NCBI GenBank assembly: GCA_000320545.1
Contig: ADNK01000269.1
Coordinates: 1-58,474, forward strand
DNA: 58,474 nt
Origin: Bigelowiella natans CCMP2755
Lineage: Eukaryota > Cercozoa > Chlorarachniophyceae
Direction of reading: 5' to 3'
The position numbers and the translations under genes are program-made. Below are positions 10,506 to 20,506 of this stretch, one piece after another. Each line of letters starts with the position of its first letter. The first letter of the stretch is position 1. The notes beneath the pieces were generated by a model, which was not told where the DNA came from, ran no database searches, and was given only the letters and a program-made list of their open reading frames with translations.

Positions 10506-11813
10506 TCAATCAATTAAAACCACTGGCTTTTTCTGGAAAAGTAGATGTACTTTCGCCCTTCGAAGTATTTCTGAAGGATTAAACCTCTTCTTGTACAATT
10601 CAAAACGCTTGTCGAGGAGGGCTTGACGCTCAGGCACAGAGAGGTTATACAGCTTCTCGAATGCTTTTCCAACATCGTGCATCTCGACAAAATCTACGAT
10701 CCCTTCATAAAGAGCTTCATCCTTCCAGTGGCTTCTCTCAGAAATAATAAACACTTTTGTACTCATAAGTTGCGACATTCGCGGTTCCAGCGATCTAGTT
10801 GCATTGCCTGGCGGTCTTGGATAGGTACAGAACTTATGGAAATTTAGAAACACTCCTTGCGCAGCAGGATCGTTAACGAAGCCTTGGAAAGCTCTATCGT
10901 CCCAAATATTATAGATGTTTGCAATATTAGCTTTGGCAAGAGGATGTTCTAGCACTTTCTCCCAACATTTTGCGCGATCAAATGCAAGGCTGCCGAAGAA
11001 TATTAGCTTGAAATTTGGGTTTGCTGAAGTAAAGTCCGGATGGCGAGGCCAATTCTGTAAGTAGCCAGCAGGTACGTATCGTACATCGGGGAGCGTCGCG
11101 CTACATTTCTTTATCTCCCCAATATTTCCCCAACCATAATCCCATATCTCATCAAAATATCTTTTGTTCCAATCTGGCAATTTGTCGCACATGCTTGCCT
11201 GATTGGCCTTGCCGTGAGTGTCGTGCCACGATCTATAGTTCATATACTCGGTTTGATACAGAACTGTTCTGATCCCTTTTTGCTTCAACGCCAACATTAG
11301 CGGATGCTGAAAGATGCAACTTCCCACCCAAACACCTAAATCTCCCGGTTTAGCCTCAGGCGGCACTACATAGTTAGTGTACATGAAAACTGCGCGAACA
11401 CCGAGTCCTTGAACACCTTCTATAATGGACTGCTGGAGCATCTTATACATAAACTTTAGAGCGTGATCTCTACGTTCTCCCTGCCAAACCCATACTGTAC
11501 GTGACTTATCTAGTGCGAAAGCCTCAGTTGGTAAGGGGGTTGGGGGAAAGGTAGGTACAGGTGTCGGGTCCTTTTTTAATTTACTGCTTACTACGCTACG
11601 TTCTTTTTCTGCGTCACCATCTGCAACGCCACCGAGAGCAGGAATAGATTCAATTCCATCTGCAATACCCTCCCGTTTCGCGACGGACCCGGAGTAATCT
11701 GGGCCATCTCTTTCCCAGGTGAAGTTGTTGTCCACCAAGAGGTCAACGAGGACGAGCGAGATAAGCAGAAGTGGCAAGCCACCTCTTTCTGTAAAAATAT
11801 CTCCTAACGCCAT
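10506..11813 (-). CDS. Type II membrane glycosyltransferase-like protein
   Basis: An uninterrupted frame of 435 codons starting at the ATG at 11813 (the upstream extension of the open frame has no ATG). Residues about 12-28 (LPLLLISLVLVDLLV) form one hydrophobic segment after a short N-terminus, which suggests a signal anchor facing the ER/Golgi lumen. A low-complexity stem (residues about 30-110) follows. The rest looks like a GT-B-type fold: a first half with WQGERRDHALKFM and YQTEYMNYRSW, then a second half with FFGSLAFDRAKCWE and FLNFHK, RSLEPRMSQLMSTKVF, ISERSH and DEALYEGIVDFV. The last set resembles the C-terminal nucleotide-sugar half of the CgeB/Glyco_trans_1_2 type (E...R...L and S-E..DE motifs). 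The acceptor and donor are unknown. It is one of the few intronless genes here. Confidence 0.62.
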   Translation of the reverse strand: MALGDIFTERGGLPLLLISLVLVDLLVDNNFTWERDGPDYSGSVAKREGIADGIESIPALGGVADGDAEKERSVVSSKLKKDPTPVPTFPPTPLPTEAFALDKSRTVWVWQGERRDHALKFMYKMLQQSIIEGVQGLGVRAVFMYTNYVVPPEAKPGDLGVWVGSCIFQHPLMLALKQKGIRTVLYQTEYMNYRSWHDTHGKANQASMCDKLPDWNKRYFDEIWDYGWGNIGEIKKCSATLPDVRYVPAGYLQNWPRHPDFTSANPNFKLIFFGSLAFDRAKCWEKVLEHPLAKANIANIYNIWDDRAFQGFVNDPAAQGVFLNFHKFCTYPRPPGNATRSLEPRMSQLMSTKVFIISERSHWKDEALYEGIVDFVEMHDVGKAFEKLYNLSVPERQALLDKRFELYKKRFNPSEILRRAKVHLLFQKKPVVLID

Positions 11814-13444
11814 AAGGAGCGTTTCTCTTCGGTACGCCCTCTTCTCTCTCTTCCCCTCTCTTCTATTTTCGTACCTCACCCAACTTGTATCTCTCTGATC
11901 AATCTGCAACTGCTGAGATCTGGGGGTGAACGAATGCAGAGATCATGCGACATACAGAAAATGCAGTCGGAAGACGTAAATTGCATGGGAATTACTACAT
12001 TTTGCTAGAACGACTTCACTCGTCTCACAAAAATGCTTCGCGTCGTCGCCACATTGCTGCTTGTTGTCAGTCACACTGCTCCAAGCTAGTGTCCCATCAT
12101 CCCAATCCTGCTGGTCTTCACCAGTCAGTCCTCACCATGGCTAGTTCGAGGCACTGCGTTTCGTGCATTGTGAGTGTTTTGCCACACTTGCTTTGGGAAC
12201 GTTGTTTTTCATCGTTGTCTTGTTTGCCTCGTCTGCTTTGGGTGCCACGTCTTTGAATCGAAACAAAACGAAAACGAAATGCATTTTGGAGAAGTGCGAG
12301 AGCAACTTGTGAAACACAACTGCAACCCCATCAAAGTTGAAAAGAGAAGGAAATGCCTTCTGGCCTTCGTGCAAAGAGAAGAGTTGGTGGTTGCTGCTTT
12401 TTGCAACGACCTGCGCACCCATCCTGCGCCCTGCGCACACGCAGCGCAACACGCAGGGAACGTGAAAACTCAGTCGTTGTTGACCAAGCTAGCAAGGGGG
12501 ACTGAAGCGGACTCTTGGTGCTTGGATTGCTGGAAGTGTTCGAGAGGGCTGTGGCCGAAGAAAAAGGGGCGATCGACGAGAGGAACAGTGGGAGTGCGGT
12601 TCGATCAACGATGGAAACGAATGGGCAATGCATGCCGAATGCGCGTGATGCAAACAACCACCCGTTCTAGCGTTAGAAGACGGCAGCCAATCATGCAAGT
12701 CGCACAATGGTCTGATGGTACACATAGGTATAGTGTTGCTGTCACCGACTGCACTAGCTAGCTAGACCACTCGAGCGATTCATCTAGTCATCATGTACAT
12801 GAAGTGACGCGAAGTGTCGCATGTCTAGATGTGCTATGTCGGCACGCGTGCACACTGTGAATCAATGAGCCGCGCGTCCTGGCACGCGCATTGCCAGAAT
12901 GATGTGCGAATGATGCGTGCAATGATGCTTGCTAGCTTGGCGTGTCGCTTGCTCTCGATGGCGATCCATGCGCAAGCAGGCGCTTGCGCCTGCCACGATG
13001 CTTTTCTTCGCTGCATGGCCTGTTGGTCACGTGCGTGTGGTGCGATGGTCGTGCATGTATGGGCATGCAGGCTAGCAGGTGCACACACACACGATTGTTG
13101 CACACAGTTTTCATGCGTTGCGATCGATGCATGTCATAATGTATGGCATAGCTGCTAGCATGAATGACATTGCAGTGCACAATGCCAGCTAGAATGCATT
13201 GCCTCTTTTCATGTGCTGCACGTGCACACATATGACCATCATGCTTGGACAATTGTGATGAGTCCACAGTACTGAAAAGCGTAAAAAGTACTGCGTTGTG
13301 TGCAGCACTACTGTGGATTAGGTTCAAAGAAGAAAGGTATCATGCAGTATCCCACCCACGAGGCAACTCAGAAATCATTGGTGTGAATCATGGTGTCATT
13401 TGATGAAGACTTTGACACGATAATTTGCAGAGAAATTCCACGCT
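11814..13444. other. Intergenic; two compositional blocks
   Basis: From 11.98 to 12.70 kb lies a block rich in CACTCG/GTTGC/AACG words. From about 12.72 to 13.30 kb lies a CATGC/GTGCAC/CTAG-rich island. A 21-bp core starting agttcgaggcactgc at 12144 is identical to one at 34745. Open frames here (the longest is 195 codons at 12174) have no domain features and switch composition half way, so I do not call a gene. Confidence 0.6.
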
Positions 13445-15178
13445 TCAATGAGCTAGAAGTTGTCCCTGATCGTCATTGTTTAGTTTTGCTCCTGATCTCA
13501 GTGATGCTTCGTAAAGCTCCTCAAGGCAGACTCCGATGTTGAATGGTAAAAATGCGTCGTGGGAATTATTCACACTCGCGCTGCAAGATTGATTTGAATT
13601 TACAAAAAGAGCAACAGACTTTTGTGTACGATCGTTGCTCCATTCTTCAGCAAATTTATCCACAATTTGAGAGCGTATAAAATTGTTTTCCCCTGACGTA
13701 GTTCCTCCATTAGCTTCAGGGGAGTGCTTTCCGTTGACAGTCAGATTTACTTGATTGAGATATAAGTCCATGTGTGGAGTTTCTGTCTGATTTAGTAGGA
13801 GAAATTGTGAAGAAATCCATCCCAGAAAGACACCAAAATCACATTACCAACTGGAAGGCCTCAAAATCTTGATTAATGAGTTCCTGGAAAAGGTCCTCAG
13901 TGCGTATTATTTTGTTTCCGCGTAAGTCAGAAAGGGTCAAATAAGGCACCTAATTTACACAGCAGGATATCATCCCAGTGCAAGAAACTTACGTTTGCCT
14001 ACCTTTAGAGTAGCTCCCATCGATGATCTGTACATGCAGCTTTGTGAGGACGTGCTTTTGTTTAGAACATATTGTGAGCATTACCTTGCAGCTTTACGAC
14101 ATAGTGGGTCGTTCATGCCCTTCAGAAATTGAGACGATAAGGTTTATGTATTTCCAGTTGGATATATTGCACTGACCGTTAGAATAACTCCGGAAATGCC
14201 ATAGGCCAGAGCGTTTCGAAATATCAAACCTATCTGTGCAGCATTCTTATCCATCGATGCAGAATATTCATTGCTAAATACCTTTTGTGTACCTGTTCAT
14301 CTTGGAAGTATCCGTTGAGCACAAGTACAACTTTTCTATCACGAACTACTGCACCTCTGGGAGCTGAATGTCTTTCGGAGTAAGAGCTTATTCCCCTTGA
14401 GCAGCATGGGATTAGGTTTCTGGTGATATATTGAGAGTTGATATATCGATGATCGTGATGATAAGCGATTATCCTTTCATTGTTGCTGGGATAAGAAGGT
14501 ATTTTTAGGAGATAATCCGAGAGAGACTGCCACTTCTTATTGCGGCGGCGAACTAAAGCCATGATACGTAGGTGGTGACCTTTGAATGGGAACCCTGGAA
14601 AATATGCTAAGATGAGAGTAATGGATTGTCGCCGATGAATCTACTTACCTGCAAGTTTGGTCATCTCTGGTGCAGATTGAATCTGAAGTCTCCGAACAGT
14701 ATTTCTCCAACCGGGAGGAAAATTGGGGTTCGTATTGAGCGATTCTATGGAGCTATTTGTCACACACACGAAGACAGACATCCGCATTACATGAACCAAA
14801 GTACTTTGAATTGCTTTGAAGGGCCGTTCATTGAAGATTTCATACAGACCTGTTTGTGGCTGCAAGGTACTCAACTTCAATGTCAGATAGATCCCATGTG
14901 GAGAACTAATTTTCCATCAGAACCGAGACGTTGAGAAACGATATGTAACATTTTAGCTCCTTACTTAGAAGTGGAAATTGTGAGGGGAACCGTCAATATG
15001 ACGATACAAGTCATCAATTTGCTCAGAATCATTGGGGTTTAATTCTTTTTACCAATCTCTCCAAAACCATCTTGGAATTTGCAGCGAATAAGCCCATCTT
15101 GGCCAGCTCTGTGTCACTCGCCCTGAAAAGGGATGCAGACTCTGCGATTTCAAAAGCAACATTTTGATTAATTTCCAA
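13445..15178 (-). CDS. SpoU/TrmH-family RNA 2-prime-O-methyltransferase (diverged), 5-prime end open
   Basis: Multi-exon minus-strand gene. Exons with matching phases: 14594-14293, 14233-14177, 14119-14085, 14027-14003, 13949-13848, 13786-13445 (stop). Probable upstream exons are 14861-14649 and 15178-15053. The SPOUT core is readable across the joins: VVLVLNGYFQDEQ, then IGLIFRNALAYGISGVILT (motif 1 with its arginine), then NDPLCRKAARSSMGATLKVPYLTLS (motif 2), and a final LPFNIGVCLEELYEAS in place of the usual SLNVS-type motif 3. Family enzymes methylate the ribose of tRNA or rRNA using S-adenosylmethionine in a knotted fold. The asparagine of motif 1 and the SLN of motif 3 are not visible, so activity is uncertain, or the 14233/14293 junction may be slightly wrong. 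The last exon carries an extra S/N-rich insert of about 60 residues. Confidence 0.72.
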
Positions 15179-15844
15179 CTGGATAGATGATGCATTTCAA
15201 AAGCTCTAAATTGATTCCATCACGTGCACCTGGTTCTCTCCCCTGGAACAGCCACCTTAACGTAAGTAGGACTAGAAGGCGCCCACTCCGTCCCGTACGT
15301 GCGAGAGAAACGCGCATTTAAAATGAGGTTACCTAGATTGGTCTCATCACATCGGAAGGTCGTTCAGACGGAACCCATTGCTGGCTAGAATCCTATGAAT
15401 AATTTCGATATTTTCGGCTTAATTTTTTACAAGAAGAAGGACATCCAAGATCATACATGTGTTCGATAGTTTCTGTTTAAATTTTTGCCAGGATGGGAGG
15501 TAGCCCATCATCAAGAGTGCCAAAACGACAAAGCGGCGGGATTTAGGGTAAAATGTAGCTTGCACCAATCTGGATTGAGAATGGAGAATTCCCTTATAAA
15601 AAGAGCCACGTCTCCCTCTTTTTTATAACCAGGAATCTAGGCGTAGAGCACAAATTACATGGAATTTGGTCTCTGCGACTTGCATATAATGCTGGAACGT
15701 TTTCGATTTCTTCCCGTGTCGATAGAAAAAAGGCTATTCCAGTGAAAATTGGCCTCCTTTTTCGCTTTGGGGAGCGGCAGCATTGGAATGGCTGTTGGCT
15801 TGCCCGTCGACACTCAGATTACCACAACTATCCGCACTCCCAAA
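15179..15844. other. Intergenic between divergent methyltransferase and PH-protein genes
   Basis: Probably contains the unresolved first exon(s) of the SpoU gene and both promoters. I could not fix a start codon for the minus gene. No repeats were noted. Confidence 0.45.
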
Positions 15845-16845
15845 ATGTCCCACAAACCGCTTCTGACTTCTAAACCTAGAAGATCAATGCTTGCATGCAC
15901 AGCTCTCTTGTTCAGCATAGCGTGTTTGGCATTTCTTACGACGCAAAATGGCCAGATGGGTTCGTAAGCTCCTTGCCACGTAGACATCCTCTTATGAATA
16001 ATTTGTTATGATTTGGCATGAGATGTTCAGGGTTTACAAAAAGTTTCAATAATTTGACTCAATAATATTGCAGTCTCATCGCCTATCGTGAACACGAGGA
16101 TCTCAAAGGCAAGAACACCCCTGCCAATGAAATTGGTGAAGATTGAACTAATATTGTTTACATTCTCACTTATCAATAGAATATGATTGAATTTAATCCT
16201 AAAAAAAAAAAACCAATAAATCATATAACATAAATATTTACAATCATGAAGGCGCGAAGAAGCAGTCTTTCTGTTGATCGTGGATTAAAAGCATGTGCTG
16301 AGGGAGAAGACGATTTCGAGCGCCGTCTCCAGGCAGTTCAGTCAGCAGGTCGTAGAATGCCAAAAGAGGGAGATTTTTCAGGAGAGAAATTGGAGAAGCC
16401 AAAGCAGAAAAGCAGCAATTCATATCAGAAAAAGGAATATGACTTCTCGGATGAGAAAATATACTACGAGGGCCCTCCCCATAGGGGCGACGCAATTGTA
16501 AACACCGCCCTTGGATTCTCACTTGTATGGCTACCCCTGACCGTAGCTTCACTCACAAGGGCTGCATCTATTAAGTATGTAATTTCCGACAAACGTGTCT
16601 CTGTCATCACGAAGGCGCCGTGGGACAGCGAAGAAACTAGGGTTGACGCCCCTTTCGACCAAATCAAGAAAGTTCAGAGTGTGGGCCGAGGAATCGGTCT
16701 TTGGGGCGACATGGCGGTTACAACGTTGGACAACAATGTGTTAGAGTTCCGATCTCTTGATAACTTCAGAGAAATTGAAAAATACGTTGAGAAATTGATC
16801 CCTCAAAAGGAGGATGACTTCGAAGAGGATTATCAGACGTACTAA
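15845..16845 (+). CDS. Plastid YdbS-type PH-domain membrane protein
   Basis: Three exons: 15845-15959, 16074-16135, 16252-16845 (the last is a long open frame). The C-terminal part carries a bacterial-type PH domain: YYEGPPHRGDAIVN, a hydrophobic hairpin (ALGFSLVWLPLTVASL), YVISDKRVSVITKAPW, VGRGIGLWGDMAVTT and LEFRSLDNFREIEKYVEKL. The same order occurs in plant and cyanobacterial proteins annotated as chloroplast PH proteins. The N-terminus has a signal-peptide-like core (SMLACTALLFSIACLAFL) followed by SSPIVNTRISKARTPL, which reads like a transit peptide. That suggests import into a complex plastid. Function is unknown in the family. The donor after 15959 (gttcgt) is weak, while gtaagc five bases on is stronger but breaks the frame, so the first junction is the doubtful point. 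A start at 15788 is possible. Confidence 0.72.
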
Positions 16846-17038
16846 TAATGCGTCTGGTTGATAATCTTAGATCACTGTATTCGTGGCTTTATGAACTAAA
16901 CTAGCACAAATGACCATACATGTCCAAAGTAGAATGTGTAAGACTCGGATGCTTTGTCATTCTTCACTTTCTAAGCTCTCCGCTTGTTTAAAGCCTGGCT
17001 AGCATCGCACATGATCGTTCAAATTAGGAAGAACATTT

Positions 17039-17118
<80 letters not shown>
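17039..17118. repeat. (TA)n-(GA)n compound microsatellite
   Basis: About 20 TA units followed by about 18 GA units. Confidence 0.95.
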
Positions 17119-17121
<3 letters not shown>

Positions 17122-17322
17122 CTGACAATTGTTGTAATTATGTTCCTATACTATGCCATAAGATCTACGTTACGTGGTAGCGCAAAACTTTAGACAGTGC
17201 GTACAATGACCGTGGCAGCTACAGAAACAAAATATGTTCACGCTTAAGGAATAGCCACAAGTTGTAATATGTAAAAATATGCCCCTATAGTATGAACAAG
17301 CCTTGCTACTGCTTCAATATAA

Positions 17323-17445
17323 TATAGAGACATAAAGTCTATATAGCGTACCGGGTTTTCGGCACATATGTTACCTTAACACATATGTGCTCAAAACTAC
17401 ATATGTTCGCACGTGCGTACGCTATAGAGACATAAGGTCTATGTA
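17323..17445. repeat. Nested inverted-repeat (foldback) structure
   Basis: Two similar short hairpins, tatagagac-ataaa-gtctatata at 17323 and tatagagac-ataag-gtctatgta at 17423, lie exactly 100 bp apart. Just inside them is a perfect 10-bp inverted repeat, tatagcgtac (17342-17351) and gtacgctata (17417-17426). In the centre is a second perfect 10-bp hairpin, gcacatatgt...acatatgtgc (17362-17390). The whole looks like a small foldback element or MITE. No target duplication could be defined. Confidence 0.7.
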
Positions 17446-18089
17446 ATAATATATTCTAGTCCAGCGTACGTTGTTACCTATATAGATACCAATTTATTAT
17501 GGCAGCAGTATCAGTGTGCATGTGCGATCGTATCATGTAGCATACAATTTACATTTCTATGCAATATTTATTATATATAATAGCTACAAGTATGTATGCT
17601 ATATATTTGGAATTTAAACTAGCTCTCTCTGTATAACCTCTCACATTACTTTGTAACTTGCACGTCTAACAAGAATAACTCTATATAACTATTATCTCTG
17701 AGCATGACTACAGACAGCTCGCAGGCATTGCGCTATCTGCAACAATGTCATTTTAAAAAATCTAACTATTAACTATTTATAACATCTGTCTCATAACAAT
17801 GCTATATGGCATCACAATGAAATGTAATTTAACGTCTTATGCAGCTAGCTCGAGCTACATGTATTCGCCTACTCACGCTGTAAATAGATATATGACAAGT
17901 GCCGGATGCGCAGCTCCACGCGCATAGCCACGCCTGCGACTAGCGTGATGCCACATTCGCTCATAGCTTACAATTAACATGACTACATTATAAATTGAAG
18001 TGCTGCACTATCTGTCGCGTTGTTATCGATGGAAGGCAGAGGCGTGCATCTTCCCTTTCCTATATACCGTGATTTGATCTCGGTGCTAG

Positions 18090-19685
18090 TCAGCGTTGCA
18101 GATTTGTCTCCTGCTTCAATTCTATTTCACTCCCCCCCCCCCCTTCGAAGTTAATCCAACCCATGCTTTCCATTGCACTCACGTATTCGGGTGCACGTTT
18201 GAACCCGTGACTGCGACCTAGCCTTAGAGCCATCTCAGACACCTCGTATGAGTAGCTGCTGGCAGAAGTGGGGCCTTGCTGCTCCTCCTCTTTTGATTCA
18301 GCCGATGATTCTTGTGCTGAAATCTTAGTACTAGCACCACCAACGTTGCAGAAAGTGTTGTTATTGTTACTGGTTGGCTCGATCGTATCTCGCTCGGGGC
18401 CCTGGTTATCCTCCTCCTTCTCTATCTCAGCTTTTCCGTCTCCACCGACATCGATTTCACAGTCGTTAGCTTTGGTGATAACCCAACAGCTGAATCTCGG
18501 GGGAAGACCGACCCGGGGTATGATGTCGATTCTCTTCTTCACTTGCAGTAGAGCGTGTTTTGCTACTGCAGTCTCCACAGCCTCTGCACTTTCCCGGTGC
18601 GCAGCCTCTACCATAACAAAAACACCACCTGGAGCGAGAAGACTTTCAGCTGCATCGACATAATCCACCGCAGCACCTCGTGTGGGAATCCGGCAGCGGA
18701 TTTTCTGTGCGTGGTTTGCGCTTGCTGGAAACTTTTCCTTTGCAAAGTAAGGTGGTGTTCCTGTGACTAGATCGTAGGGCGCACGTCCGCCCCCATCCCA
18801 ACTTCGTAGATCTTGATTGGCCACACGTACTGCATCCTTCTCCTCGCTTCCGTCAGAACCGAGATTCCAGAGCAGGCCGCGCTGTAGAAGGTTGAACGAC
18901 ACCTTTTGTGCTTCCACACCAAACGAGAGGACTGACCCTGGGAAAGCCCATGCCAGAGTCATTAACACACTGCCGCAGCCACAGCCGATGTCAGCATGAC
19001 GGAATTTCTTTATCTTTGACGACGAAGGGCATAATATTGGGGTTTGGCCGAAGGCAGGACCGCCGTATCCACGATCGCGCATTTCTACGGACACACACAA
19101 ATTTCCATCTCATCAAACGTTAAGCTTCATCTTCTACCTAACATTGTTTTTATTGCTGCTGTTGTTACCTCTAGCTGCCACCCAGGCGCATATGAAGTCG
19201 TCAACCGTGAGCTTGTGGCCAGCCGCGAGTTGAAAAATACGCCAGTTCCCGCAACCAAGATTTCCCAGAATTTCGCCTTTCCCAACCAGATCTACAGAGG
19301 GGAGTACTAGCCCTTTGTCGCCACTTCCATGCGCTGGAGGACCGGGGAACCTAGTTCGTCGCAGTTTTTTTACAACTCCGGGCCTATCTGCATCATTTAA
19401 CGCTCGTTTTGACGGGCGCCTCGTTCCAGTTCCAGAGCAGACCCCGCATATCTAATATAACAATGAGGTATAAGTGCATCCGCACGTGTAGAGGGGAGAG
19501 AAACGGAAGTTGTTCGGACAGTTTACCGCTCCGTCGTAGCGTTTCGTCTTCTTGTTATATTTCCGCTTGTTCCCTAGGCACTTCCAGCACTTCAGGCCTC
19601 CCATCGATCCCCCGGACTCCACGTCGTCCCCCTCCTTCTCCTCATTTCTATTCTTATCAATGTGGTCTGCACGTGTCGTGCTCAT
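18090..19685 (-). CDS. TrmN6-like N6-adenine methyltransferase with N-terminal zinc ribbon
   Basis: Three exons on the minus strand: 19685-19527, 19451-19169, 19084-18090 (introns 75 and 84 bp), 478 residues with consistent phases. The N-terminus has paired cysteines, CWKC at residues 33-36 and CGVCSGTG at 55-62, completed across the first intron, so a zinc ribbon or DnaJ-like CxxCxGxG pair is likely. The methyltransferase part follows the TrmN6/YfiC pattern: GHKLTVDDFICAW before the SAM motif DIGCGCGS (179-186), an acidic second motif (FGVEAQ), and TPPY (257-260) in place of the catalytic NPPY. Relatives methylate adenine N6 in tRNA. A long acidic/Ser/Asn-rich insert (about residues 365-435) precedes the C-terminal EVSEMALRLGRSHGFK. 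It is divergent from the Aat-like gene, with 159 bp between starts. Confidence 0.8.
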
Positions 19686-19844
19686 AATCACATCACTTTC
19701 GGGGGGAGAGGGGTTGGTTGTCGTAGTATGTGTTCATTTGAGCGACAATAAAATTACCTTGTCGCATGGTAAAAATACCACATATTTCATACATTTCCCA
19801 AGGTCTCCTACCTAAGGTGTCAGAACCTCTCTCCTCTCTCCGAC
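19686..19844. promoter_or_regulatory. Shared divergent promoter region
   Basis: Only 159 bp separate the ATG of the methyltransferase (19685, minus) from that of the Aat-like gene (19845, plus), so both promoters and 5-prime leaders must lie here. No specific element is recognised. Confidence 0.5.
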
Positions 19845-20464
19845 ATGGAGGCTCCTCGAGGACAAACTGTGCTCGATGTCCTCAACCAGCTCCTTGGAGA
19901 TGTGCGTGAATAACACCATCTTACAGACACAAATTTACCGTTGACATTAAGAAGAGAGTTTTATTTACATTATTTTTATCCCATCGAATCATCGATGTGT
20001 GCAGCAAACTGGTGAAGATAGTGAGGATGTGACGCCATTGGCGCTCAGCAAGCAAGACATGGCCGCCAGAATTTTACGAGAATGCTCCAACTTTCATAAG
20101 ACAAGGTATCATGGATTTTACCGAGTTTCGAAAGATAAAGCAAATAAAGAATTAATGCGAAAGCAACAATAACTTGGAGTTTTTATGCAGGCCATATATT
20201 CGCCCTGGAGTTGACATTTCTGGTATCCGCTCTCTTGATCGAATTATTGCATTGTGTATTTTGGAGACCGCTACTCGTATTGTGTAGTTGGAAGATTGCT
20301 GGCGCGATGTGCAACGAACGTGCCATCACACATCAGCAATCAGTACTTCACTCAGATAATAACTCACCAAATTTATTGCGTGGCAATTTTTTAGGTTTTA
20401 CAAAGCACTTTTGCTCATCCAAAAAGTACCAAGATATAGCTTATGGCTGGTATATTACTGACAG

Positions 20465-20506
<42 letters not shown>

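Larger units (their letters stand above)
16846..18089. other. Intergenic with microsatellites and a nested inverted repeat
   Basis: AT-rich spacer between convergent genes. It holds a (TA)n-(GA)n compound microsatellite and the 123-bp structure at 17323-17445. No coding region was seen. Confidence 0.6.

Noticed and set aside
12174-12761. 195-codon plus-strand open frame
   Set aside because: It has no domain features, runs across two different low-complexity composition blocks, and overlaps several equally long frames on the other strand.
17323-17445. CRISPR array
   Set aside because: There are only two similar hairpins with unrelated spacing content, in a eukaryotic intron-rich context. No cas-like gene is present.
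20191-20283. Separate small protein ending at the in-frame TAG at about 20285
   Set aside because: A gt donor just before the stop keeps the phase and leads into the next exon ([15 protein letters not shown]), which fits the Aat family, so the stop is intronic.
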